Shown here: piece by piece, positions 43,830 to 55,315 of the stretch
Numbering within the stretch: the stretch's first letter is position 1
How the letters are laid out: every line of letters begins with the position of its first letter
From: Gautieria morchelliformis
Lineage: Eukaryota; Basidiomycota; Agaricomycetes; Gomphales; Gomphaceae
NCBI GenBank assembly: GCA_015179125.1
Contig: WHVA01000277.1
Span: forward strand, 62,001 to 126,000
Length of the DNA stretch: 64,000 nt
Reading direction: 5' to 3'
Translations under genes and position numbers: made by a program
The notes under the pieces: generated by a model
Seen by the model: only the letters and a program-made list of their open reading frames with translations
Told to the model about the DNA's origin: nothing
Database searches by the model: none

Positions 43830-44976
43830 ATTACAGCAAGGACTTGTGAGATCTAGTTATACACCAGAAATTCACGCTTCAAAAGAAATCAACTCAGATT
43901 GCAATTGACCTTGACATGTCATTGCGCGTAGTTCAGCGCACAATCAAGCTCTGGTGTGATATCGGAGATGTTGTAACAGAGCCAAGATGGCTCTCTTGTG
44001 GTCCAAAGATGTCACCAACTCAGATTGAAGTAAGCTGTTTGTACCTGAGTTTAGCTATAGCTTATTTTATAATAGTTTCTTCTCGCACTTCTTGAACGCT
44101 CACCGGACCTTTACCTTGATGAGCTCGTTGAAGAGCTAGAAGTGCAGCATGGCATTACAGTAAGTATTTCAACTGTATGGAGGACACTCCATAACCTTGG
44201 TTTGCAAAGAAAGAAGGTGAGTTGTTAAATCTTGCAGGAGCTCACAATCTTCATTGCTTCCAATCCAGCTTTCCTGAGCAGCATCAGAGCGCTGCGAAGG
44301 TTCATGGATGGCTTTCCAGTTATGCATCGGTGCTGAGCCACCCGAACGCCTAGTTTTTACAGATGAAAGTGCGATAGATCTTTGCACAACTTACAGGCTA
44401 ATGGGATGGGCTCCTAAGGGCTGCAGACCTTGGGTTTGGGTACGCTTCCAAAGAGGCAAAAGGTCACAATCTGTATATGCTTCTCTTTTATGTATCACTG
44501 ACATTGCTTTAGATTTTCAATCCTTCCGGCACTATCACAAGACGGCATTATATATAGTGACATTAAGTTGGGCGCATACGATGGCGACACATTTCTTGCA
44601 TTTCTTGAAGGTCTGTTAGAGGTCATGAACCCTTATCCCGCACCTCGAAGTGTTCTTGCCATGGATAATTGCGCCATACACCACGTACCAGAGGTCCAGG
44701 TCCTGTGTGCCACAATGTATCTTACCGACTGTCCGTTTGCGCAAGCGGTGTCTAATAATGTCATATGTTCGCAGAGGAGTCAAGCTAGTATTTCTTCTGC
44801 TATACTCACCCGATCTCAACCCCATAGAAGAATCATTTTCCTTTATCAAAACTCACCTCAGACGTCACGGCGCTGAGTTCCGCGCCTGCGTTGCAAGTAA
44901 AGAGAAGGCTCGACCATTTATGTTTCTGTATGAGGCACTGGATCAGATTACGCCGAGACACTCAGGTTATCTGTAA
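43830..44976 (+). pseudogene. Tc1/mariner-type transposase
   Basis: The DNA-binding part reads KKSTQIAIDLDMSLRVVQRT then IKLWCDIGDVVTEP. After an intron it gives LDELVEELEVQHGITVS and ISTVWRTLHNLGLQRKK. The DDE domain has FTDESAIDLCTTYRLMGWAP (first Asp, about 44355), SVLAMDNCAIHHVPEV (second Asp, about 44665) and LLYSPDLNPIEESFSFIKTH (third acidic residue, about 44825). At least two frame changes (near 44300 and 44555) break it. The end reads EALDQITPRHSGYL. Confidence 0.85.
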
Positions 44977-45111
44977 GGACTGGAGGATATGCTACTATGG
45001 GTCTGTAACTGCAGTGTACTCGATCTTTCTTGTATTCGTTCACGTTATCTGAGCAGTATATGATGAGTTTTGCTGACATAGATATGACGTCATGTTGCCT
45101 CTTTCTAAGAC

Positions 45112-46075
45112 ATGGACTGGGACAGGAACATTCACCTTGGGGAAGAGCTTGATGATGAGGGCCTAGGAATTCTTTCAGATATTGGCCTCGGACGATGATT
45201 CTCCGCTGCCGTGACGAAATGGAAGCAGCAAAATGAAGAATCGAATTCGAGATTGAAAGATGTTACCAAGCGCACTGAGGCAGAATCTAAACTCCATGAA
45301 CATCGTGGAAAGGTTGAAGTTGGGCTGGAGAATACTGCTATTCAGCAGATTCTCAAAAGCTACGGGTGCGTGTGCAGAAAAGAGGGTTACTGCCTGTCTA
45401 AACTCCTCCTCAGCCATGTCTTCAGTGCAAGGGACCTCAGTGATACACTATGGAAACTCAATCAAGAAGAGGTCAATGCGTCAATGGGTGACTAGTTTTT
45501 GTTGTGCCTCCTTATTCTTTCTGATCCTTGATATCGATGCTATAGAACTCTTAGGATCGCTCGGTAAAATGTCCCCACAACTTCATAAGGTGAAAATCGA
45601 CGGACTTCAAAACATAAAGCCTCAGCAGTTGCCGGACGAGTCTCTATACAAGTGGCGCAAGAATAAGTTCCTGATTGCTGCTCACATTCTAGATTCTGAC
45701 GATAGATGGACTGACTTGGAGAAACAGAAGCTTGTGGGCACTATTTTCAATCAGGAAGAGCTCCGAGCTGTGCTTCCCAGATGGTTGGTGGACAAGAAAG
45801 GAAAGAGTACAAGTCTGTTTGGAAATTTTCGCCAAACTGTTGCAGGAACTGTCTCCGCAAACGACCCATTTCAAGAGGTCGTCCACCATGCTAAGGCAGC
45901 GGTTGCGCCTGATCAGGTCTCAGACGTCACCTTCATAACACGGCTACCGGTCATGTGCGACAAGGAACCGCTTTTGGTAGATGCTGCTGTGTGGATCGGC
46001 CAAATTGTACGGGACAACTTGAAATGGATAGTTGAAAAGGCCGTGCGTAGGAGGATATTCATAATGGTTATGTAA
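45112..46075 (+). CDS. Unrecognised ORFs (possible decayed gene)
   Basis: One frame starts at 45112 as MDWDRNIHLGEELDDEGLGI, meets a TGA at 45196-45198, and goes on to about 45495 with charged sequence (EAESKLHEHRGKVEVGLENT). Another frame, open to 46075, has MSPQLHKVKIDGLQNIKPQQ, DDRWTDLEKQKLVGTIF and RLPVMCDKEPLLVDAAVWIG. They may be parts of one gene. I recognise no domain. They lie inside the inverted-repeat block after the mariner gene and could be its cargo. Confidence 0.35.
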
Positions 46076-47460
46076 TACAGCATATATGAGTATATAATAT
46101 ATACTATAAGAGTATTAATAACAACATATAGGAATATATAGTAGTATTTATAAGGAGAATAATAGATGTTATTAGATGATTCTGTATATATTTAAACATC
46201 TCGAAGATATATATACATATGAGAGAGTATTAGACTACAAGATAGAGTAACAGATACTTGGAGAGATACTTGTAACAGATATGAGTAGGAGTATTAGTAT
46301 GACTAGTTATAATGAGAGAGTATGACTACCATATGGAGTAATAGTAGTTATCTAGATATTTGTAATATATATGAATAGTTATAATGATATAGTGTATATT
46401 AAAAGTGGGTAGAAAAAATAAGAAGAGGCGTAAAAATAAGAATGGGCGTTCTCGTCGGCAGAGCCCCGCTCGGGGAGGGACAAATGGAAATTTATTTATA
46501 TCCCAACAATAAGATTGGCATGTACTTTCGTCCTCTTCTTTTCTATAATTTGAGAATAAAATGGGTGAAGCTACAGGTAATAAAAAGTTGTGAGCATCCG
46601 CCGTAAGATATACGCTGAGCTGCACCGCACGGAATTAGATCTAATCCGAGATCAACTACGTCTGGAAGCCAAGATTACAGGTGACAATGAGAAATGCTCC
46701 TCCCGTGCTGTTCTTATGCAGGAGATCAATGATTTGTACGGTTCAGATCCCACGTAGGTTTTCGTTTAATATTGAGTTGCGTGAGATAACACTCAACAGT
46801 GCTGGTGTCACCTTGGAGAATATTTCAGTAGCCCGTGGTTCCAGCTGGAGTAAGTGATGCCTTACGCTAAGGTATAATTGTTCATTGACCGGGTTTGCAG
46901 ATAAAGGCCGGTGATGAATACTGTGGCTTGCCTGCCGGGCATGACTCGAAGCATCTGTAGGTCTCCTAACCGCGTGGTCTAGATAACGCTCACATCACAC
47001 GTAGATGCATCGTGACAGCCCATCTCTGTGGCCAATCCTGTGACTTGAAGAGTAAACGTGACTCTTACCACAAATTTGCAGAAAGAATGAGCATGGAGAC
47101 ACAAGGAAAGGATCAGGGGAACGAGAGATGGAAAGCACTGCTGAGCTTGCAAGGCGAATTCCCAAGAGGAACCTATTACACTCTTCGGATACTCTACGAC
47201 TGGGATCATCGCCGAAGTCACTGAGACTATCAAGAACATCAAGGCAAATGCTGTATCCCCAACTGGACAGCAGCAGGATGACGCTGAGACATGAACCTGT
47301 GGTCTCTTTCGTTGAGCGGGAGGATTTCACTCTTGCAGGATCTCGCTGTTGAAACAGCTGGACCAGCACAAGATCCGGACGCTGACTGATCAGCATCTTG
47401 CAGATATCACACATAGTCTGTTCTATGTGCGTGACATTTTATGTGTTCAATGGGTCACTC
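46076..47460. other. AT-rich degenerate repeats then unassigned DNA
   Basis: 46076-46420 is dominated by TATA and GAGAGTATTAG/AGATACTTG words in loose tandem. The rest has only short unsupported frames. Confidence 0.4.
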
Positions 47461-47519
47461 GGCATGACGCATGACCTGGCCAAAATGTGTGGGCTTTTGG
47501 CTAGGTCGTGCGTCATGCC
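47461..47519. repeat. Inverted repeat, 25 bp arms, 9 bp loop
   Basis: GGCATGACGCATGACC-TGG-CCAAAA pairs with TTTTGG-CTAGGTCGTGCGTCATGCC, with about three mismatches. It could form a stable hairpin in DNA or RNA. No U-tract or gene end sits beside it. Confidence 0.75.
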
Positions 47520-47663
47520 AACTGGTCAGCCGGCCAAGGATGCCATCGATGGCCCACACTACCCTAATCAAGTCTCATAGCCTGTATAACTACCTGAGTG
47601 GACCATGCAAGTCCCATTGACTGGATAGAATGAATCCCAACGGTACCATTGAAGAAAGCAGTA

Positions 47664-48240
47664 GTGAGGAGATCTGGATTGCGTGGGCATCACTGGACTT
47701 GGAAATCCCGGCGCACGTGTCCCAGAATAGAGACCCCCAGGTGCCATCTCCCATGGCGATGCCCATGACCACCGAGCCCTGTTCCACCGGCAGACCGCCA
47801 CTCATCGATGTGCACCGCGGGCGTGCGATCCCTCTGCCCGCACCCCTATCTCGGGCATGCTGGCAATAGCAGGGGTGGGGTCCAACGGCAGACGCGACGG
47901 GTTGGTGTGCTGGAAACGCAGGGTGCTTGGACACAAGTGCAGCCTCCAACGGTGAGGAGATCTGGATTGCGTGGGCATCACTGGACTTGGAAATCCCGGA
48001 GCACGTGTCCCAGAATGGAGAGCCCCAGGTGCCATCTCCCATGGCGATGCCCATGACCGCCGAGCCCCTGTTCCACCGGCAGACCGCCACTCATCGATGT
48101 GCACCGCGGGCATGCGATCCCTCTGCCCACACCCCTATCTCAGGCATGCTGGCAATAGCAGGGGTGGGGTCCAACGGCAGACGCGACGGGTTGGCGTGCT
48201 GGACACGCAGGGTGCTTGGACACAAGTGCAGCCTCCAACG
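47664..48240. repeat. 288 bp tandem duplication, two copies
   Basis: 47664-47951 and 47952-48240, both starting GTGAGGAGATCTGGATTGCG and ending GCAGCCTCCAACG, differing at few positions. Both strands stay open in parts of the repeat, but no protein is recognised. Confidence 0.88.
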
Positions 48241-48998
48241 GTGGTCAGTGTTTCATGCAGCTATACTGAGTGGGACGTCAGCGCACTTGCATGTACATTT
48301 CCAGCCATGAGTGTGCGTCATTGCCTGACTCGTGCCGCTCTCCCCTCTCTTCTCACCGCTATACCCACATGCTCTCCACACTCTCCTCCTTCCTGCCCGC
48401 TGCACTCGCTGGGACACTTGACAAGCTTGCCGACGACACGCCCACCCAGCAGGGGCTCAAGGATGCCACCAAAGCATCTGAGGACTCTTGAACAAGAAAA
48501 AAAGCTCTCCTCAAACGAGGCACATCATTTTCTGCCTGATTTCACTTGATGATCTCACGTATCATATTAGACCTTCCTTTTCGTCCACCCACCCCCTGCA
48601 AAGTCGAACCATCTGCTCAATCTCCAGCTCCGGCTCCAGCTCCAGCTTGTCCCCGCCCATCCATCATGCGACCACCCAGGCATGGCCTCCTTGTTGACAG
48701 CCACCTTTGGAAAACCATGGTTCTCTGTTGATTGATCTAGCACAAGGCCATGATGCTGCGCCGTGCCCCCTCCCCCTCCGCCGTCACCCCCCCACCTCAG
48801 ACTCCGACCAACTATGGTCAGGATTCATCAGTTGCGGCCACCGTTGGTTCTGGCCCATCTTCTTTAGCGTCAGAGGCCCTCAAGAGCAATACATTTGGGT
48901 ATTTCAAGTCCGTTGTATCACTCTGCATTTTTCGAATGCGAGACGACTACTCTACCATACCATCTATATCAGTCGATCATGACCAACACCGAAGAGCT
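48241..48998. other. No recognisable gene
   Basis: Short Pro/Ser-rich frames only (for example 48750-49037). The last bases before 48999 form the TSD of the next LTR. Confidence 0.4.
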
Positions 48999-50029
48999 TG
49001 TCAAGATTGGTTTTTAGGCATTAATATCATGTATTAGTGAACACAGCGAATGCCCGAATCACTTGTGCGAATAAGTATGCCGTTCGGCGAATAGGTGAAC
49101 CAATGAATGTTCACAAGGTAAGAGAGTTGCCCGAACGGGGCTCACCCTATCTACAGTCGTAGCGAAATAGCCCGTGGCACTTGACGATGTAACGTGCAAG
49201 GTCTCATGGAAGGGCTGTCTAAGTCTCGACAATCCCTTCGCTGGCGAAGATGCTCCTTCGGAGCCCTTCACCAACAGCACAGAAAATGGTTCGAAGGCTA
49301 AGGTAACGAAGATGAAGTATGAGAACTCACCAGTGGTGCCTAAGTCCTCTGCTAGTTGAAGATGGAAATCTCCGAGAGAAGGCCTACGACGATGACCACA
49401 GCGAGGTCAAATTTGCACAAGATGAACGACGTATGATAATTGAACTGGAGAATATACATGCAAATGTAAACTACTTATATCGAATGCTCACAAGGTATTA
49501 GCGAATAGGAAAGAGGCCATCGTGAGTTAGGGCCGGATAGGGGTGCGCAGTCATGATACTAAGTAGATGGAATAAACATACAATAGAGTGAGGGGAGAAT
49601 GCGAACATGAAACGACAGAGAGTAAAGGGGGCAAAGGCACTTATGGACAAAACCATGTCTTGGGACCCGCATACATGCTACCCTGCACGGACTCTTCGTT
49701 TACTGGGTTTATCCCGCACGACCTATGGAAGGGACGTCCTGCAAACACACTTTGGCCATACGAACACCCAATGGGGTTGGATTAAGAAAATGATGGGGTT
49801 AATGATGAACCATCATGCCGGGTGACTGGTATCGATCATATTTGATGGTGTGCCTGCTGGCGAAATGCGCGAGGAGCGAATAGCGGTTCGGAGAATGGGG
49901 CGAACAGCGGGTAGAGTGGACGTGGAGGGGCAGTGGTCGGTGGGTGCGTCGAACTCTGGCGAAGATGCTAGGGAGTGATGAGGGGGAACATAGAGGTAGC
50001 GCGGTAGGAGAAATAGACCGGTCATGACA
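48999..50029 (+). repeat. Solo LTR, TSD GAGCT (family S, copy 3)
   Basis: 1031 bp starting TGTCAAGATTGG and ending GGTCATGACA, flanked by GAGCT at 48994-48998 and 50030-50034. Same family and orientation as 41209-42451 but about 210 bp shorter. Confidence 0.88.
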
Positions 50030-51383
50030 GAGCTGCCCGATGATGCGTCACACTGCCCATGCGGAAGCTTTACAGACATTCATTGAAAAGGTTCTGTTTT
50101 CTGCAGCACGACAGGCTACACCGACGTTGATCTAAAAGCAAACACCCCCTCGAGGACGCTGGTGCTAAATCTTATGAGCTGGTGGCTCTTCATGATGTTA
50201 TTTCGAGTATACAGATCTTCTCGCTTCTCAAGGTCTAGTAACTCACACCATGAAGTATTGGGAGTACACTCCACTCATTTGTCAATACCCCATGCGTTAT
50301 TCCTTTCTGCTCTGACACGTATATTTGCGCACCTGCAGACACAGTGGAGGTAAGTTTTTCTTTGAATCTTCATTCATGGTTCTGACTGGATCTGCACTTT
50401 GTTGCGTTGTGCCCTCGAGAGTGCTCGCTGCAGGCTTTTTTCTATCTTTTTTAAAATGGCAAGTCCTGTGCAGAATAATGGAAGCCCCCTATGCCAGTCG
50501 GAGCATTGGACTCAATTACCCAGCTTAGGCTTATTGTCAATTCCCGGCCCAAAGCTAAGGTGCGCATTCTTTACGATATGACACACGTTTATTCTCATCG
50601 CCAGCAATCATATTATGATTTTAGATCTCACCTATACCTGTTTGCCCACATTATCATCACCAAGATCATCTTGGACACCGCCCGGAAGCGGCTGTGCATG
50701 ATCTATGGGTTTGAGATGACGGGGCACTCCAACTCAGTCAAGAAGCATGCGGGCACTGTGGACGGCCTTGGATGTGCTCACCATGGAGGCCATCAAGCGG
50801 ACTCTCTTGGAGTCTGTTGTCGTTGGTGTTGAAGTATGCAGAATTTGCTCGCTTTTGCCACATCGCATGATCACTTTGGCTTATCTCTGTCATCATAGGC
50901 ACCATCGTTGGCACTAGTGGGACTTTGCGCAGGAAGTCGAAGCAAAGCCGACAAATCGGGACGTGTTGGATCCCAGTCACATTGCGGCGTTGTGCATGGC
51001 GCATCCTTCTTACTTTGATGTGACGGACGGCATTGCATTGTGATGTCTTTACCTCCTAGACTGTAGGCACCCCACGCTAGATGGTCCTGTGTTAGTTCAG
51101 GTTGCTGATGATGCTATTTGCTTGCAGGCCATGGTGCAAGCACTGTAGCCTAATGTCGACATTATGCAGCACTTTTATGGCCTGCAGAACACCAGAACAC
51201 TGTGATCCCGTCATGCAAAGAGAGCACATGGATATTCTCCACGCTTTTCACCACCCTGGCAGCCAGCTGCAAATGGGTCTTGCACGTTCTGGAAGTCGGC
51301 TGCGGCACTGGCATGCTCATGCAGGACCTCATTGACATCCTGCCCAAGTTCCTGAGCCCCGTCACCGATATGTCGCCACCGAT
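50030..51383. other. Weak ORFs; possible methyltransferase-like fragment
   Basis: A + strand frame near 51202-51400 contains HVLEVGCGTGML, which looks like the SAM-binding motif I of methyltransferases, followed by QDLIDILPKFLSP. Upstream (50491-50760) a frame reads ILYDMTHVYSHRQQSYYDFR then ITKIILDTARKRLCMIYGFE, unrecognised. No complete gene can be built. Confidence 0.3.
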
Positions 51384-51683
51384 TGTTGTAAGTCACGGCG
51401 CGCAAGCAGCTGTGTGCGTATATGATGAGGGGTCAAGGGAACTAAGGAGAAATAGATTCAAGCACCAATTAAGGGCTGAAGCGAGTCTGGGGCCAATATG
51501 ACGAGAACTGTGGCTTCAATACAGCCAGCTACAATAGCACAAATGGAGTTTCTTACTGCCTTGATTGTTATTGTACAGTAGCTAGCTATTTAACTACTTG
51601 AAACAAAGCTGTACTAAGATAGAGATGGAAAGGGGGTTGCGGAGCGAACAAGTGCCGCCGGTGCATGATATATGCACTGGTGC
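51384..51683 (-). repeat. Right arm of the ~300 bp inverted repeat
   Basis: Reverse-complement partner of 40570-40870. The outer end is CCGCCGGTGCATGATA then TATGCACTGGTGC. No matching target duplication is evident (flanks TTCAA left, AGGAG right). Confidence 0.78.
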
Positions 51684-52457
51684 AGGAGTATGTACCTATT
51701 AGGTACTAGTGGGTTTGATCTTGTGGAGCTTTCTATACTATTGTGGAGTAACTACATATATTCAGGAACGATGGAGCGCCTCCTGCGCTCCATCTCGGAT
51801 CAGTGCCTCGAGTGGCCCCAGAACCCGGCTCAGGGTTAAAGGGGCCGGCTAGATGCGCGTGCCAATGATGTCACATGTGCATCTAATGGATCCTGTGCCG
51901 GTAAGTCGCACATGCACGAGTGTCAGTGGAATATACTAGGATAGGGTTTGACATTGTTGGGTGCATTTATGCTCCTGCACCAAAATCAAGCATAATATAT
52001 TCAATTTACTGTATGGGGTTTCAATTTCTTCTCACATTGTTCTTGTACCATGCATTCATTTCTCTGTTTATTTTCGAAATTTTCCAGTTACTCTCTACCT
52101 CTCCATTCCACTTTGTTATTTCTATTTTCACAGGCGGCTGCACCCAGCGGAGTCTGAAATGACTTCGACGCGCGAGCTCTTGGGCACTAAAGGGCCGGGT
52201 AGTAGTACATGCACAGTGAGACAGATTTCCCCCTCTCTCAGTGACAACTAAATTCACTGAGAGAGGCAAGTAAATTAGTCTAGTGTTCCTTCGATTTATT
52301 GACCTAGAAATACTCTGTAGTGAATTAATTTCTAGGTAGTGTATAATATATTTACAGTGACAACTAAATTCACTGAGAGAGTGAATTAATTTCTAGTCTA
52401 TTCTTTTGAGCAACAAGTCCATACCTACTGCCTATAATTCATGTCTACTACAGGGTT
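51684..52457. other. Non-coding leader/possible LTR region upstream of copia gag
   Basis: It contains a 10 bp-stem hairpin ATGGAGCGC-CTCCT-GCGCTCCAT near 51772 and a 27 bp direct repeat CAGTGACAACTAAATTCACT... at 52239 and 52356, each followed by GTGAATTAATTTCTAG-type words. It probably includes the copia 5' LTR, but I could not set its ends. Confidence 0.4.
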
Positions 52458-54100
52458 ATGGGCCCCGGAGACACTTCTGAGAAGCTATTGGGTGTTGAGA
52501 AGCTTGCTACTGATGGAAGTAATTGGCCATTGTGGCGAGCCACTCTCATCAGCTATTTCGAGTCCAAAAATCTACTCAAGCATGTAGAAGGGAGAGTCAC
52601 TCGACCTCCTGATCCTCCAGTCATGCCCCCAGGCCATATTCTTACAGAAGCTGAGGAAACTCAGATGGATAAGGCTGAGGAGAAGCTGGAGAGATATCTT
52701 GCTAGAGAAGGACAAGCCAAGACCCAAATTATTGTCTCAGTGTCAGAGTCACTAGCTCTGATGCTACAGAAGCAGAAGACAGCAAAAGAGACTTGGGATG
52801 CACTGGTCAATGAAATGACCAAAAAGCCCAAGATGGTCCTCACCAGCCTGCAGAGACAACTCCGCAGTATGAGATGTCCTGAGGATGGAGACTTGAGAGA
52901 CCATTTGGACAAGGCCCAAGACCTATATGCTCGTCTTAATGAGATGGGAGCTAGAGTTTCTGAAGAAGAATTCATGGACATAATCCTTGCGTCACTTCCA
53001 CCATCCTATGAGGCAGTCATGAACGCCCTTACCACTTCGCTTGAAGAATGCGGGATGCCATTAGTCCCTGATAATATTATTAGGGTACTAAAGGCTCAGT
53101 ATGACAGGAAGAAAACACTCCCGCAAGAAGAGCAGGTGTTTATTGGTCCATCTACTAAGAAGGACCAAAAGGGGCAGAAGGCGCATATATGCACCAACTG
53201 CAAAAAGCCTGGACATTCCATCGAAAATTGCTGGGCTAAAGGAGGCGGTAAAGAAGGTCAAGGACCACGTCAGAAGAAAAAAGCCAAAGGAAAGAAGAAG
53301 AAGAAGGGTAAAGCAAAAGCGAATGTTGCCGAAGAAGAGTCCTCTTCTGAGGAAAGTGATGATGGGCACCTTGCCTTCACCAATTTCGACGAGTGCTCGA
53401 ATTTCAATCTGAGCACATCCTCAGGAGTTATAGTCATACTCAACACCGGAACAACATCGCATATGACTCCTCATAAAAATTTATTGAGGAACTACTGCCA
53501 ATTCTCACAGCCGAGGACTATCCGAGCAGCCAACAAAGGCACTTTTGATGCCTTCGGTTCAGGACTGCTCGTATTATCTAATAAGGTTAGAGATAAAACA
53601 GTAGAAGTCATGTTGCAAGATACATACTATGCACCAAAAATTGCTGCTACCCTCGTCTCAATCGGTCGGTGCGATGATGCTGGCTACGATATTCGACTCG
53701 GTGGCCAGAAATGCACAATATCTAACGCTGCTGGAAAGATATTGATGCAAGCACCGAAGGTCAATGGCTTATATCGACTAGACCTCCAGTCACCAAGTGC
53801 TCAAGCCCATATGTGTTTGTCTGCCATGGAAATTCATCAAAAAATGGGGCACATCTCACAGAAGTCCCTACAACATCTATTAAATCGTGGCATGATATTG
53901 GGCATTGAACTGAGCTCCACAGGCGATAGAATTGTCTGTGATGCGTGTATTCAGGCCAAGATTGCACGCAAACCTCTTCCTCGAGAACCCAGAGACCGAA
54001 CATCAAAATTCGGTGACAGAATTTATTCTGATGTCTGGGGACCTGCAAGACACCTCACAATCGATAACCATATCAGCGTGCATCTGCATCTGCACCCACG
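52458..54100 (+). pseudogene. Ty1/copia Gag-PR-pre-integrase, truncated
   Basis: From ATG 52458: a UBN2-type Gag (NWPLWRATLISYFESKNLLK, then a coiled stretch and SLQRQLRSMRCPEDGDLRDH), a CCHC knuckle CTNCKKPGHSIENC near 53190-53235, a Lys-rich run, protease reading VILNTGTTSHMTP, and a GAG-pre-integrase part HQKMGHISQKSLQHLL with the zinc-binding end CDACIQAKIARKPLP and then SDVWGPARH. RT and RNase H are missing: coding similarity ends near 54080. The protease motif has Asn (AAC, 53442-53444) where the catalytic Asp belongs, so even the protease is dead. Confidence 0.85.
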
Positions 54101-54431
54101 TTTCCCCCTGTGCTACCTTATCCCATCCATCCCCCGAACTATGCCCATATCCCAAGTCCTAAGTAAAGTATTCGTGTTACAGCGACGTGGCACCCTGGTC
54201 CGCATTGCACGTCTTCTTTCGAGGGCTGAGCATGGGCGGTACATATATGAATATTACTTTCGATGTGTATACCCTGGGGCGCCTGTGTAGTTAGTTGGTT
54301 GAGCCTTGTTGACTTTTTTTTTTTGATTATATGCGTTCTCTGAAAATTTTGTTTTCTTTGTGAGTGCCCTGGCCGTCCATGCGGGGCAGGACAGAGTAGT
54401 TGTCAATACGCTGGGGCGGCAGCCTGTGGAG
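54101..54431. other. No recognisable gene
   Basis: The copia frame stays open to 54290 but has no integrase similarity. It may be a different sequence joined at about 54080. It ends with the TSD CTGTGGAG at 54424-54431. Confidence 0.4.
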
Positions 54432-55315
54432 TAGTGATGGGCAGGGCCCGGCTCGGCCCCAAAGCCCGGGCTTGGGCCCGGCCTGCTCGGGCTCGGGCTT
54501 CCCAAATCCTGAGCCAGGCCCTTACCAGCAGGCCCAGCTCGGCTCGGGCTAAGCCCGGCTTGGGCCGCGGCTGTTGGTGGGGAACAAGACATGTATGTTG
54601 CACCTCCAACAACAGCACCACCCGCCGCCGCTAGCGCGGCCACACCAGCACGCCCATCCCCCCACGCACCTGCAGCCCCATACGCACGCGCACACGCAGC
54701 CGCATGTGCACGCCCACCCCCCCACAGACGCCCACATGCACGCGGAGGAGCAAGGCCCCTACTGCGCTGCTCTTGCTGCAGGGTGCAGGTGAAGGAAGAA
54801 GACGGCGGGGGTGGGGGCGGGATTTTCAAGGCGCTGGGGGGATGGTGGGGCGGAAGGAGAAGGAGAAGCGCCGGGCGGCGGCGGTGGCAGCGGGCGCCTA
54901 TGAGGCCGCGGCTTCAGGGTTCGGCTCGGGCTTGTCAAAACTCGGAGAACGACCCGGCCGTTCACAACTCGTCCATGGACCGCTAAACCCTAACGTTTAG
55001 TAATTGTGGGCACATACACCCACAACAAATTATAATTCAATTATTATTCAATTATTATATAGAACTCAGGCACCGATAACTCTGCTCGTTGTCGGCCACG
55101 CTCACCGGATACATCGGGTGGATATAGATTGGTGCATCGCCACCGTAACAGATCTCATGAGCACAGACAACCACCCTCGGTTATCAAGTACTTCGCAGCC
55201 ACTCCCAGTCTCACCATCCATCCTGCAGATATAGACCGGTCACCGCACACACAAAGACACGGACCTTGACTCAACTTAGATTGAGTTGTATGTGAACACA
55301 AATACGCAGCTCACC

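Noticed and set aside
51202..51501. Methyltransferase gene
   Set aside because: Only one SAM-like motif (EVGCGTG) in a short frame; no further motifs, so kept as a weak note.
54591..54986. 131-codon Ala/His/Pro-rich ORF
   Set aside because: It lies across the GC-rich core of the hAT element and the KDZ junction; composition artefact.
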